Source: Ignavibacteria bacterium | GTDB taxonomy: Bacteria; Bacteroidota; Ignavibacteria; Tepidaquicellales; Tepidaquicellaceae | Assembly: GCA_016710985.1 (NCBI GenBank) | Contig: JADJTX010000024.1 | Location: 1-64,000 of the forward strand | Direction of reading: 5' to 3' | Length of the DNA: 64,000 bases | Part shown: positions 1-10,195 of the stretch, piece after piece | Numbering within the stretch: position 1 is the stretch's first letter | How the letters are laid out: every line of letters begins with the position of its first letter | The notes under the pieces: model-generated | The model's database searches: none | What the model was told of the DNA's origin: nothing | The model's input: the letters and a program-made list of their open reading frames with translations, nothing else | Program-made: the position numbers and the translations under genes

Positions 1-1442
1 TATTTTCGCAGGAACTTTTGCAGACGGAGCATATCATTCATCAGACAATGGTGTCAGCTGGACTTCGGTCAATAACGGTTTATCAAATCAATATATTACT
101 TCTCTGGCAGTAAGCGGAAATAAATTCTTCTTCAGGACTTCTTCAAGCGGGGTATATTTATCAGCAGACAACGGCGGAAGCTGGGTTCCGGTAAATAACG
201 GTTTAACTTATCGCAACGTTACTTCTCTGGCTGCAAGCGGAAATTATATTTTCGCGGGAAGTGCGGAGTTTTTGTCAACAAATAACGGAGGAAGCTGGAC
301 ATCGGTATCTGCTAATAATTTCCCAAGTTATACAGTTTATTCAATTGCAATCAGCGGAAATAATATATTCGCAGCAACTTTCAACGAGTATACAGATCCA
401 CAAATAATGGTGTAAACTGGACCGCTGTCAATAGCGGATTAACAGTTCTCTGTCAGGTCCCTTGGCATCAGAAAAAGTTATATTTTCGTAGGTACAACTT
501 ACGGGTATTTTTTCAACCAATGACGGTGAGAACTGGACATTGGTGAGTAATGTTTATCAAATCTCGATGTTTTCAGTCTTTCAATAAGAGGGAATTCTAT
601 ATTTGCAGGTACTAATAACGGAGTCTTTCTGTCAACTAATAATGGCGGAAGCTGGTCTGCTGCAGGTTTCTCAAACCGAAAAATTTATTCTCTTGCAGTT
701 ATAGGCAACAGTGTATATGCAGGTACTGAATTGGGGGGTATTTCAATCAACGAATGATGGCGTTAACTGGACGGATAATAATATTGGTTTTGAATCAGCA
801 CCTGTCGTTTATTCTTTATTAATAGATAATGATCAAATTTTCTCGGGGACATATGGCAGGTCTGTCTGGAGAAAATCACTGGCGAAGAGTCTAAAGCTTT
901 CATTATTGATTCAGGGATTTTATAATACGCTGTCACATAAAATGGTAAAAGATACTGTAACGGTTTATTTGAAAAACGCCGTCTCTCCCTACAGCAATTT
1001 AGATTCATCCGTTGCAGTACTGGATTCTGGGGGTTATGGAAACTTTTCTTACTTTAACAGCTTTGACGGAATCCGTTCTATATTGTCATTAAGCACAAGA
1101 AATTCACTGGAGACATGGAGCTCAGCAGTTTATGATTTTAATTCTGATCCTTTATGCTATGATTTTATTTCAGCAGCTTCTCAGGCGTATGGTGGTAATC
1201 AGATAATGGCTGATTCATCAACATAAATATGCAATTTATAATGGTGATGTTAATAAAGACGGTTTGTGAATCTGAATGATATTATAAATGTGTATAATAA
1301 TTCGGCAGCTTTTGTATCAGGTTATGTTGATACAGATGTAACCGGAGATAATATAACAGACCTGAATGACTTATTACTGACGTATAATAATTCTAATAAT
1401 TTCGTGACAAAATTATTCCAAGAGTTTTTAATAATAATTTAA
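1..1442 (+). pseudogene. BNR/sortilin-type repeat surface protein with dockerin-like tail, 5' truncated and frame-disrupted
   Basis: The window opens inside a protein made of repeats of about 40-45 residues with the signature 'LSTNNGGSWTxVNNGL ... GNxIFAGT', typical of secreted BNR/VPS10-like beta-propellers. The first frame is open from base 2 to about 414. The same repeat family then continues in other frames, and a long frame resumes at about 711-1226. The C-terminal part holds a module 'IQGFYN...DTVTVYLKN...PYSN...SLETWS', followed by two dockerin-like calcium loops: GDVNKDG near 1245-1265, broken by one missing base, and DVTGDN near 1337. The last frame stops at 1440-1442. Probably an exported surface or adhesion protein. 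Four or more frame changes make it a pseudogene or a badly sequenced gene; no NPFNP domain is visible at its end. Confidence 0.7.
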
Positions 1443-1521
1443 AGACCATTTAATATGAAAAAGTTTAATAAATAATCGCTTCAGTTTTATATTGTGTATT
1501 TATTGCTTCTTGTTAAAAGAC

Positions 1522-1540
1522 CAATGTTCAATGTTCAATG
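1522..1540. repeat. 7-bp tandem repeat (CAATGTT, 2.7 units)
   Basis: Perfect period-7 repeat in the spacer between two surface-protein genes. It is a short member of the heptamer arrays found throughout the window. Confidence 0.6.
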
Positions 1541-1580
1541 ATTTTTTATAAGTCTGGAATTAAATTTATGAGTTACGCAA

Positions 1581-3671
1581 ATGAAAAACTTATCTACGAT
1601 ATTATTCATAATAATATTTTTTCACTCACCAGCTTTCTCACAAAGCGGGTGGTTCTGGCAGAATCCGCTGCCTCAGGGTAATTATTTAAGATCAGTTCAT
1701 TTCGAAAACGGTAATACGGGCTGGGCTGTAGGTGGTGCAGGTACAATTCTAAAGACAACAAACGGAGGTACAAACTGGACACATCAGATAAGCGGAACAA
1801 GTAAAAAACTAAGTTCAGTTTATTTTGCAGACAACAACACAGGCTGGGCTGTCGGAGATGCCGGAGTAATTATCACAACTTCAAACGGCGGTATCAACTG
1901 GACAAGTCAGAACAGCAGTATAAGTACAAGTTTATTATCTGTTTATTTTGTAAATAGTATGACCGGCTGGACTGTTGGAGTTGCCGGTAAAATTCTCAAT
2001 ACAACAAACGGCGGAATAAACTGGACACTTCAGACAAGCGGAATAAATAACATGTTATTCTCTGTACATTTTACAGACGCTAATACCGGTTGGATTGCCG
2101 GATATGCAGTTCCAATACTCAAAACAACAAACGGAGGTACAAACTGGATAAATCAGGCTACCGGCACGAGTATTTATTTATTTGCTGTACAATTCCTTAA
2201 CCAAAACACCGGGTGGGTTGTGGGTCAATCTGCAATTCTCAATACAACAAACGGCGGAACAAACTGGAATCTTCAATTAAACGGGGGAGGTGAATTATAT
2301 TCAGTTTGTTTTATAGATTACAATACCGGCTGGACTGTGGGTTACAATGGAGTTCTTAAGACAACAAACGGTGGAGCGAATTGGGCATATCAGATTAGCG
2401 GATCAAGTAATGCATTTTATTCTGTTCACTTCTCAGATAGCAATACAGGATGGACAGTGGGAGAATCCGGTATGATTCTTAAAACGATAAACGGCGGAAC
2501 AAACTGGACAAGTCAGTTAAACTGGAACTAGTAGCTATTTATCTTCTGTTCATTTACAAATAACAATACCGGTTGGGCAGTTGGCGGTCTCGGCACAATA
2601 GTTAAAACGACAAACAGCGGAGCAAGCTGGACAAGTCAATTAAGCGGAATCAGTTTTTATTTAGCATCAGTTTATTTTGCAAACAGCAATACCGGATGGA
2701 CAGTTGGCGGTTTCGGTACAATTCTCGAAACCACAAACGGAGGAAATAACTGGATAAATCAGTCATTCGGACGGGATAATTGGCTCCGTTCAGTTTACTT
2801 CACAAATATTACCACGGGCTGGGTAGTTGGAGATCTCGGTACTATTTTCAAAACTACAAACGGAGGAACAAACTGGGAATATCAGTAAAGCGGGATAAAT
2901 GGATATTTATATTCGGTTCATTTCGCAAACAATAATACAGGTTGGGCAATCGGAGGAAATACAATTCTTAAAACTACAAATGGCGGAACAAACTGGATAC
3001 CTCAGATAAGCGGGTCAAGTTATGCATTGTATTCAGCTCATTTCTCTGATCACAATACAGGCTGGGTAGTTGGAGGAAATACAATTCTCAAAACAACCAA
3101 TAGTGGAACAAACTGGATACCCCAGATAAGCGGGGCAAGTTATAATTTGTACTCGGTTTATTTCACAAACATCAATACAGGATGGGTAGTGGGAAATGAT
3201 TATATTACAAATTTAGGAACAATTGTAAAAACAACAAACAGTGGTGTAAACTGGATCAGTCAGGCTAGTGGAACAATCAATTCTTTGTACTCTGTACATT
3301 TCACAGATAGCAATACCGGCTGGATAGTCGGAAACAGCGGCACAATTCTCAAAACAACAAACGGCGGCACTTCTGTCGGAGTGCAAAACTTTTCAACGGA
3401 AATACCTTCCGGATATAGTCTGAGTCAAAACTATCCGAACCCGTTCAACCCCGTTACAAATTTGGAATTTGGGATTTCGGATTTGGGATTTGTTTCCTTG
3501 AAAGTGTATGATATACTTGGTAAGGAAGTAGTGACTTTGGTTAATGAAAAATTAAGTCCGGGAAAATATCAGGTTGAGTTTGACGGGAGCGGATTGCCGA
3601 GCGGGGTTTATTTTTACAGGCTTACTGCGGGTGAGTTTACGGATACGAAGAGGATGATGCTTATTAAATGA
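1581..3671 (+). pseudogene. YCF48/BNR-repeat T9SS surface protein (frame-disrupted)
   Basis: Starts with a clear signal peptide (MKNLSTILFIIIFFHSPAFS). About fourteen repeats follow of the form 'LxSVxFxxxNTGWAVGxxGTILKTTNGGTNWxxQ', the YCF48/BNR propeller type. The protein ends in a T9SS type A sorting domain (NYPNPFNP...VSLKVYDILGKEV...GVYFYRL...KRMMLIK). Two lesions interrupt the roughly 697-codon frame. One is a frameshift near 2520-2535, where SQL runs into a premature stop. The other is an in-frame TAA at 2886-2888, where neighbouring repeats read ATA (Q-I-S-G). Expected to be exported by T9SS and displayed or released at the cell surface. If the lesions are sequence errors this is one intact gene. 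The sorting domain contains a 7-bp repeat (separate entry). Confidence 0.8.
3459..3493 (+). repeat. 7-bp tandem repeat inside a T9SS sorting domain
   Basis: Five consecutive heptamers (aatttgg, aatttgg, gatttcg, gatttgg, gatttgt) are read as part of the sorting domain, giving N-L-E-F-G-I-S-D-L-G-F between NPFNPVT and VSLKVYD. The same repeat recurs at the same place in the next gene. Confidence 0.8.
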
Positions 3672-3706
3672 CAAATTACAAATGTCAAATGTCAAATGTC
3701 AAATGA
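3672..3706 (+). repeat. 7-bp tandem repeat (CAAATGT, 5 units) starting at a stop codon
   Basis: Units caaatta, caaatgt x3, caaatga follow immediately after the TGA stop (3669-3671) of the upstream surface-protein gene. Confidence 0.8.
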
Positions 3707-3795
3707 TTTTAATTTTATTGACAATTCTGTGAAAGATTGAAGTAAACAGAATTCATAATTTTGCTTAAGCAAAAAGATTTGAAAGGAGTTTTAAA

Positions 3796-5879
3796 ATGAA
3801 AAACTTTACAAAATATTTCTGACAGCAATTCTATTGCTTCAAACTGCTCATTGCTCATTGTTCGTTGATAATTGCAAAGCCCAGTGGATACAGACAAATG
3901 GTCCCTATGGAGGGACAGCAAAGTGTTTAGCAATTTCCGGGATTAATTTAATTGCAGGTACAGGTAACGGTGTAATGTTATCAACCAATAGCGGAGGGAA
4001 TTGGACTGCTGTAGGTTTAGAATACCGGGATATTTTATCCATTGCTGTGAGCGGAAACAACATTTTTGCAGGAACTTATGGCGGTGTATTTTTATCAACT
4101 AACAATGGCGGAAGTTGGACTGACATAAGTAACGGTTTGCCATGGATTACTATTCATTCTCTTGCGATAAGCGGAAATAATATATTCGCAGGGACCAATG
4201 ATAATGGAGTATTTATCTCAACTAACAATGGCGAAAACTGGACTGCTGTAAATAACGGTTTAACAAATCTAACCATCTGGTCTCTTACGATTAACGGGAA
4301 TAATATATTTGCAGGGACTTATGGAGGTGTATTTTTATCAACTAACAATGGAGTAAACTGGGTTGCTGTAAATAATGGTTTAACAGATCATTATATCCTT
4401 TGTATTGCCGTAAAGGGAAATAATGTATTTGCAGGGACTTATGATGACGGAGTATTTCATTCAACCAACAATGGCGAAAACTGGACTGCTGTAAATAACG
4501 GTTTATTAAATCTGCATATCTATTCACTTACCACAAAAGAAAATAATATTTTCGCCGGGATTTGGGGCGGAGTATTTCTCTCTACAAACAATGGCGGCAG
4601 CTGGACTGCTGCAGGTTTGGCAAATCAAAATATTAATTCCATTGCCATAAGCGGAAACAATATTTTCGCAGCGGGAGATAGCGGCATATATTTATCATCC
4701 AATAATGGAGGTATCTGGACTATTGTTGGTTTACCAACTCAAAGTGTTTTATCATTAGCTGAAACCGGAAATTACATTTTTTCCGGAACTTATCTTTCAG
4801 GTCTATTTATATCAACCAATAATGGAGATAACTGGACATCTGCAAATAACGGATTAACTTATCCAACTATTACTTCTTTTGCAATTAGCGGTAATAATAT
4901 TTTTTTAGGGAATGGCTATAACGGCGTTTACCTTTCAACAGATAATGGCAATAGTTGGAATGCTGTAAATAACGGTTTGGAAAATCAATTTGTAAGTGAC
5001 ATTATCATAAGCGGCAATAATATTTTTGCAGCAACCGGAGGCGGCGGAGTGTTTCTTTCAACAAATGGCGGAGGAAGCTGGACTGCTGTTAATAACGGGC
5101 TAACATATTTGCATGTAAGCTCGCTTGCCGTAAACGGGAATAATATTTTCGCCGGAACTACAAGCGAAGCCGGAGTATATCTATCAACTGATAACGGAGA
5201 AAGCTGGACCGGTGTAAGTAACGGATTATCAAACCGAGAAGTTTTGTCTTTAACCATAAGCGGAAATAATTTATTCGCAGGGACTTCTCGGAGTGGTTTC
5301 TATGATATTGGCGGAGTCTATTTATCGACCAATAATGGCAGTTACTGGACTCGAGTCGGTCCATCAAACTCAAGTATATACTCACTTAATACAAGTGGAA
5401 TTTATTTATTTGCAGGGACTGACACCGGTGTATATATGTCATCAAACAACGGGGCAAACTGGGTAAAAAAGAATCAGGGTTTTAATATCATCCCTGGTGT
5501 CTATTCTATATTAATTGGAAATGGATATATCTATGCCGGAACTAGTGGTCAGTCTGTATGGAAAAGACCAATTGCAGACATCACAGGGATAAAACTAATA
5601 TCCGGACTTATCCCCTCTTCATTTTCGTTAGAACAAAATTATCCGAACCCGTTCAACCCCGTCACAAATTTGGAATTTGGGATTTCAGATTTGGGATTTG
5701 TTTCTTTGAAAGTGTATGATATACTTGGAAAAGAAGTAGTCACTTTGGTTAATGAAAAATTAAGTCCGGGGAATTATAAAGTTGAGTTTGACGGAAGCGG
5801 TCTTTCGAGCGGGGTGTATTTTTACAGACTAAATGCGGGTGAGTTTACGGAGACTAAGAGGATGATGCTTGTCAAATGA
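3796..5879 (+). CDS. BNR/VPS10-type repeat surface protein with T9SS sorting domain
   Basis: About fifteen repeats of 'ISGNNIFAGTxxGVFLSTNNGxxWTAVNNGL' form a predicted multi-bladed propeller. A type A sorting domain follows (NYPNPFNPVT ... VSLKVYDILGKEVV ... KRMMLVK). The best start is ATG at 3796 behind an AAAGGAG ribosome site (MKNFTKYF). The frame must shift by one near 3819 to continue as LTAILLLQTAHCSL, a signal-peptide-like stretch, so one base seems to be missing there; the frame after that is open to 5879. The signal peptide region itself is built on a ctgctca/ttgctca/ttgttcg heptamer repeat. Its sorting domain is almost identical in DNA to that of the upstream gene, which suggests duplication or gene conversion. 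Expected to be T9SS-exported; ligand unknown. Confidence 0.8.
5667..5701 (+). repeat. 7-bp tandem repeat inside a second T9SS sorting domain
   Basis: Five heptamers (aatttgg x2, gatttca, gatttgg, gatttgt) at the same domain position as the copy at 3459-3493, differing by one base in the array. Confidence 0.8.
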
Positions 5880-5914
5880 ACAATGTTCAATTAAAAAATT
5901 TGTTGACAATTTGA

Positions 5915-5947
5915 TGACAATTGAAATTTTCTGATTACGTATTTTTG
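5915..5947 (+). promoter_or_regulatory. Shared envelope promoter TGACAAT-N18-TATTTTTG (site 1)
   Basis: TGACAAT at 5915-5921, exactly 18 bases, then TATTTTTG at 5940-5947, which matches the Bacteroidota -7 consensus TAnnTTTG. It lies 25 bases before the ATG of the lipoprotein at 5973. A second TTGACAAT lies just upstream at 5903-5910. Confidence 0.7.
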
Positions 5948-5972
5948 ATTGGTCTAAAGAGAAGGAGTAATT

Positions 5973-6425
5973 ATGATATACAAATTAATAAATTCAGAAA
6001 ATTTAAGATTCAAAAGAGCAATTCTTATTTATTTTATTATCATTTCTTATCTGATAACTTTCAGCAGCTGTATGACGACAGAAAGTCTTACAGTGTCGGC
6101 GGACAAACTTAAATCAGTTACGTCAGGCGAAATTACAAATATAAAATTGAAAAACGGAAACTCAATAGACTGCGGAAATAAGTTCGTTGAAATCATAAAA
6201 AAATCTGATTCTACAGTATTATTATCTATGTATACTCCGGTCCACTCGAGAGAAAATTACGGATCTGAAAAAAATGAAATGATCATACCTGTAAATGACA
6301 TTTTAACTGTTCAGCTCCAGAATAGAGAAACCGATGTACCGATGACAATACTTTTAGTGTTTGGAATAGCAGTGATTGCAGGCGGATTGATCGCATTATC
6401 GGTTTTCCATTCTCAGGATAAATAA
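5973..6425 (+). CDS. Small lipoprotein with C-terminal membrane segment (paralogue of the 11289 gene)
   Basis: 150 aa. A hydrophobic leader ends in a lipobox-like FSSC (Cys near residue 34), so the mature protein is probably lipid-anchored. A compact domain follows with 'GEITNIKLKNGNSIDCGNKF'; this resembles small beta-barrel domains that start I-x-L-K-x-G-x-x-I. Near the C-terminus there is one hydrophobic helix (about residues 125-145). The ATG is preceded by GAAGGAG at good spacing and by promoter site 1. The protein at 11289-11762 has the same layout and the same 'SEIT-I-LK-G-IDC' motif, so the two are paralogues. No known family is recognised and the function is unknown. Being in the shared promoter set suggests an envelope role. 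Confidence 0.75.
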   Translation: MIYKLINSENLRFKRAILIYFIIISYLITFSSCMTTESLTVSADKLKSVTSGEITNIKLKNGNSIDCGNKFVEIIKKSDSTVLLSMYTPVHSRENYGSEKNEMIIPVNDILTVQLQNRETDVPMTILLVFGIAVIAGGLIALSVFHSQDK

Positions 6426-6528
6426 TATTTGGAAATAAATTATTCATTTATTCAAAAGGATTGATTTTATTTAATGAATATTTCTAAGGGGGTCATTAAA
6501 ACAACACTCAAAAACCGGGGATAAAGAA

Positions 6529-7857
6529 ATGAAAAAGAAAATCTATTATATCCAGCCAACCTATCAGACTTCTGACGGCACATTGCTAAAAGGTGATAGC
6601 CTGTATGTTCATTCTCTTGCAATGCCGGCATTAAGCGCTGCTACTCCTTCTGACTGGGAAAAAAATATCACTCTTCAATATTTTGAAGATATTGATTACG
6701 ATACTGATGCTTCCGTAATTGCAATAACTTCAATGGGATATGATATCGCACAGGGTATTGAAATTGCAAGAGAGTTCAGGAGAAGGAACAAGACAGTTAT
6801 ATTCGGCGGATACCAGGCGCATTTCAGTTCGCATTTATTAATAAAAGATGTTTGCGATTGTGTTGTTCATGGTAATCCCGGACCGGAGGATATGAGGAAG
6901 ATATTGATTGATGCAGAAAGCAATCAGCTGGAACGGGAATACCATTTCGGTATAGACATTAATTTCCCGTTCGATTATTCCGTGCTTGCAGACAAGAAGA
7001 TAACTTTCATGCCGGTATTGAGCAGTATCGGTTGCATAAATGATTGTGATTTTTGCTGCACCGCCGCAGTTTACAAAGGTCAGTGCCGGCTAAGAAAAAT
7101 TGAATATGTAATTGAAGACCTTAAGAGCATCAGCAGGATATCAAAGAAAGCAGGTTTTGTGGATAACAATATTTACAATAACCGTAAATATCTTCTGAAA
7201 CTTTTGAAAGCTATTATTGATAATGAAATCAAACTTAAATGGGGAGCACAGGTAACTATTGACATTGGGGATGATCCTGAAATTCTTGATTACCTGTACA
7301 AAGCCGGATGCAGGTTATTATTCATTGGCATGGAAACAGTTAATCAGGAAAATCTTGCCGGTGTAAATAAAAAGTATTTAGTTCAAAGCTACAAAGAAAG
7401 GCTCAGAAATATTAACAGAAGCGGCATAAAAGTTGCGGGATACTTTATGTTCGGATTTGATAATGATACGACGGAAACCCCGCAGATGCTTTATGATTTT
7501 ATCAGTTCAGGTAAAATATCTTTGCCTATTTTAAATATACTGGTCCCTGTGCCGGGAACAAGGATCTTTCAGAAGTTAAAACAGGAAAACAGGCTTCTGT
7601 TTGAAGAGGAACAGGAACTGCTTAAGAACAACAGCTTTTACAATTCTGCCTGCAACACCTGTTTCTACATTCCCAAATTAATGACTGCTGAAGAAGCCGA
7701 GAATGGCTTTTTAGAATTGTACGGAAAACTTGCCGGTTATTCTCAGATCATAAAAAGGTCGTTATGCTTCAATCCTTTCATGATGGCATTTCTTCTGGGG
7801 ATGAATATTGTGTTCAGAAGGGAATACCTGGACATGAGAAAAAAGCATAAGCTATAA
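6529..7857 (+). CDS. B12-binding-type radical SAM protein
   Basis: 442 aa, cytoplasmic. The N-terminal ~130 residues look like the cobalamin-binding Rossmann domain of class B radical SAM enzymes (SVIAITSMGYDIAQG..., VIFGGYQAHF, VVHGNPGPE). It is followed by the radical SAM core with the 4Fe-4S motif C169-x3-C173-x2-C176 (SSIGCINDCDFC) and the later GMETVNQENL and GYFMFGFDND segments. Members methylate or rearrange unreactive carbons using S-adenosylmethionine; the substrate is not predictable here. A GGGG-containing site precedes the ATG. It sits between a lipoprotein and a membrane sensor gene, and a heptamer array separates it from the latter. It differs in class from the radical SAM protein on the opposite strand at 11854-13065. 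The length is normal for the family and the frame is intact. Confidence 0.85.
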   Translation: MKKKIYYIQPTYQTSDGTLLKGDSLYVHSLAMPALSAATPSDWEKNITLQYFEDIDYDTDASVIAITSMGYDIAQGIEIAREFRRRNKTVIFGGYQAHFSSHLLIKDVCDCVVHGNPGPEDMRKILIDAESNQLEREYHFGIDINFPFDYSVLADKKITFMPVLSSIGCINDCDFCCTAAVYKGQCRLRKIEYVIEDLKSISRISKKAGFVDNNIYNNRKYLLKLLKAIIDNEIKLKWGAQVTIDIGDDPEILDYLYKAGCRLLFIGMETVNQENLAGVNKKYLVQSYKERLRNINRSGIKVAGYFMFGFDNDTTETPQMLYDFISSGKISLPILNILVPVPGTRIFQKLKQENRLLFEEEQELLKNNSFYNSACNTCFYIPKLMTAEEAENGFLELYGKLAGYSQIIKRSLCFNPFMMAFLLGMNIVFRREYLDMRKKHKL

Positions 7858-7861
7858 TTTT

Positions 7862-8010
7862 AATGAACAATGATGAGCAATGAACAATGAGCAATGAACA
7901 ATGAGCAATGAACAATGAACAATGAACAATGAACAATGAACAATGAGCAATGAATAATGAATAATGAATAATGAATAATGAGCAATGAATAATGAACAAT
8001 GAGCAATGGA
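7862..8010 (+). repeat. Long 7-bp tandem array (CAATGAA / CAATGAG / TAATGAA)
   Basis: About twenty units with period 7, starting four bases after the TAA of the radical SAM gene and running into the ATG of the next gene: the final unit caATGga supplies that start codon. Each unit contains TGA (and often TAA), so the array gives stops in all three forward frames. Confidence 0.9.
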
Positions 8011-9750
8011 TATACTAAAGCGGGGAAAATATTGTTACTATCTTATATCGCTTTTAATTTTAATCACCGGCTTGTTCGGAATAAAGGGATTAATTACAAA
8101 AGCCGACCTGCCTTTTAGTTACATTTATAAGGATGACAAAATTATTTCAAATGAACAATTTGACAGCATTAAACCCCGGGATATAATTCTTTCAATAGAC
8201 GGAATAAACATAAAAAGCACATATCAGCTTGAAACAATACTTGATAATCATTCCATTGGTGAGGATGCAGACATTGAGATAGCTTCGGCTTCAAATAATC
8301 TTTTCAAACCCAACCTTCATCTTGTCCGCTACTACAGAAAATTAGATTTCATTACAATCAGCTTTCTTGCAGGGCTTTCTTTCTGGATGACGTCTGTATT
8401 CTTAATTGTGAAAAAGCACGGAGGTCAGTCGGCAACAGTTTTGTTCTGGGTTCTTATTCTTTTTTCTTTAGCTACCATGACATCACCCGGTAAGTATTTC
8501 CCGGGAGATTGGATGGATTATTTGGTCAGAGCTGCGCACGTTGTTTCATATTTTCTGGGAGCAGTCACATTTTTACATTTTACATTTGTATTTCCCCGAA
8601 TCAGAGCCAAGAGTTATAAATTTTTGTTTCAGTTCTTTATCTGCTATCATTTTTGTTTTGCATAATTCTTATCTCAGCGGAATTAATTTCAATTTCAGAT
8701 AATTCATCCCGGTGGGTTTTCACCATGGAATATCTCTGGGATATAACAGAAGTTGTATTACTGCTGTCTGTATTCTTTGGAGGAGTAAATTTGTATTTGT
8801 ATTACAGAAAAATTAATGACATTCCGGAAAGGAAAAAAACAGAATGGATATTCTGGGGACTTGCGGCGGGAGTATGTCCGTTCCTTTTGTTTTGGCTGCT
8901 TCCAAAGCTGCTCGGATATAAAGAACTTATCAAAGAAGAATATCTGCTGCTGTTTTTGATTATTGTACCTGTGTTGTTTGCAATGGCTGTGGTAAAATAT
9001 CACGTCTTTGAAATTGATGTATTCATTAAGAGGAGCATACTTTATTCTGCATTAATTATCATCACTGTAGTTATTTATAAGTTATCAATAATGATTATTC
9101 TTTTCTTTGCCGAAGATCTTGTAAAGGATTATCATACATTGGTAACAATCTTCATAATTCTCATCGAAGTATTTCTTTTAAATCCGATTCAGAAAAAATT
9201 GAGAATTTCCATTGACAGATCATTTTACATGATCAATTATGATTTCGAAAATACAGTCTGTAAATTTTCAGCAGGGATAAAACGTCATAATACCATTCCG
9301 GAATTGTGTAAATATTTTATTTCTGAGATTGAGGGAATAATACCGGTAAAGAAAATAGCCATTGTTGCCGCGGCGGAATCAGGAGACAGCTTACTGATTC
9401 TTTCACAAAATAATTTTGATGAATTTCCTGAATCAATATCTGCAGAAATAGCCGGTCACATCAAATCCGGTTTCAGTAAAATAATTGCCGATACAGAAAA
9501 AGTAGAGCAAGGCATAATTGCTGATAATAATATGACGGAAGAATTAAAAAAATATGGAATAGACATAATTATTCCTTTTGTAATCGATATAAAAAACAGA
9601 GCCGGAGCAATCATACTTGGTGATAAATCATCCGGACTTTGTTTTATGAAACAGGACATTGAAATATTAAGTGTATTAATTCCCAATTTTGTTCTGGCAT
9701 TCTACAGGATAACTTCAGGTGATTTTTTTGACAGGCAGATGGACTTTTAG
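8006..9750 (+). CDS. Membrane sensor: PDZ-like + multi-TM + GAF-like, no output domain (frameshift near 8640)
   Basis: Two overlapping frames (8006-8665 and 8653-9750) form one protein of about 580 aa once a single-base shift near 8630-8650 is allowed. Order: TM helix, a PDZ-like domain (PRDIILSIDGINIKS...), a block of about seven TM helices, a conserved juxtamembrane stretch (FEIDVFIKRSILYSALIII), and a C-terminal GAF-like domain ending in 'ILSVLIPNFVLAFYRITSG'. This layout is familiar from ComP-type kinases and SpoIIE-type phosphatases of Bacteroidota. Here the protein ends after the GAF domain, with no kinase or PP2C output visible. It could be a truncated sensor or a receptor that signals through a partner. 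Its start codon lies in the heptamer array and no strong Shine-Dalgarno is visible. Confidence 0.65.
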
Positions 9751-10006
9751 ATTTATTGAATTTAGACAGATCAAGTACCGATTGTTTTCCTCAAAATAAA
9801 ATAGTCTTTTCAAAACCCCTTTGAAGAGATATCCCGTATTATCAGAATTCCCTAACGCAGCACAGCAAAGGCATTCGGGAGCGAACACTTCCTGACTTGA
9901 TATAATATTATCAACTGAAAAATGCAGGTCAAAAGAACTGTTTATTCCTTTATTCTTAACGGTAAGATATTTTTGACAAATTTTTGATAAATCTTTGACA
10001 AGCCTG
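9751..10006. other. Gene-free spacer
   Basis: About 250 bases with no convincing ORF, RNA or repeat. The only signal is a set of TTGACAA-like words near 9973-10000, leading into promoter site 2. Confidence 0.5.
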
Positions 10007-10039
10007 TGACAATTGAAAGTTTGATATTGAATATTTTTG
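10007..10039 (+). promoter_or_regulatory. Shared envelope promoter TGACAAT-N18-TATTTTTG (site 2)
   Basis: TGACAAT at 10007-10013 and TATTTTTG at 10032-10039 with an 18-base spacer. Two extra TTGACAA words lie upstream (about 9973 and 9995). The start codon is about 155 bases downstream, so the transcript would have a long leader. Confidence 0.7.
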
Positions 10040-10195
10040 TATCAGAAGTTTGATAAAGGAATAACAAGAAATAAAAAAAGATTAAAGATATTCTCAAAAT
10101 ATTCTGCTGAAATAAAGGTGAAAGGAATAGCAGAAAATAAGAGTATTGAGATCAAAAGAAAAATTACAAAATTAAATTTTATGGAGACAACTATC

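Noticed and set aside
3719..3763. Sixth copy of the shared promoter (TGACAAT at 3719, TAATTTTG at 3756)
   Set aside because: Spacing between the boxes is about 30 bases instead of 18.
10037..10195. Longer N-terminus of the dockerin/T9SS protein
   Set aside because: The TTG start would lie inside the -7 box of promoter site 2, and a normal signal peptide begins at 10196.
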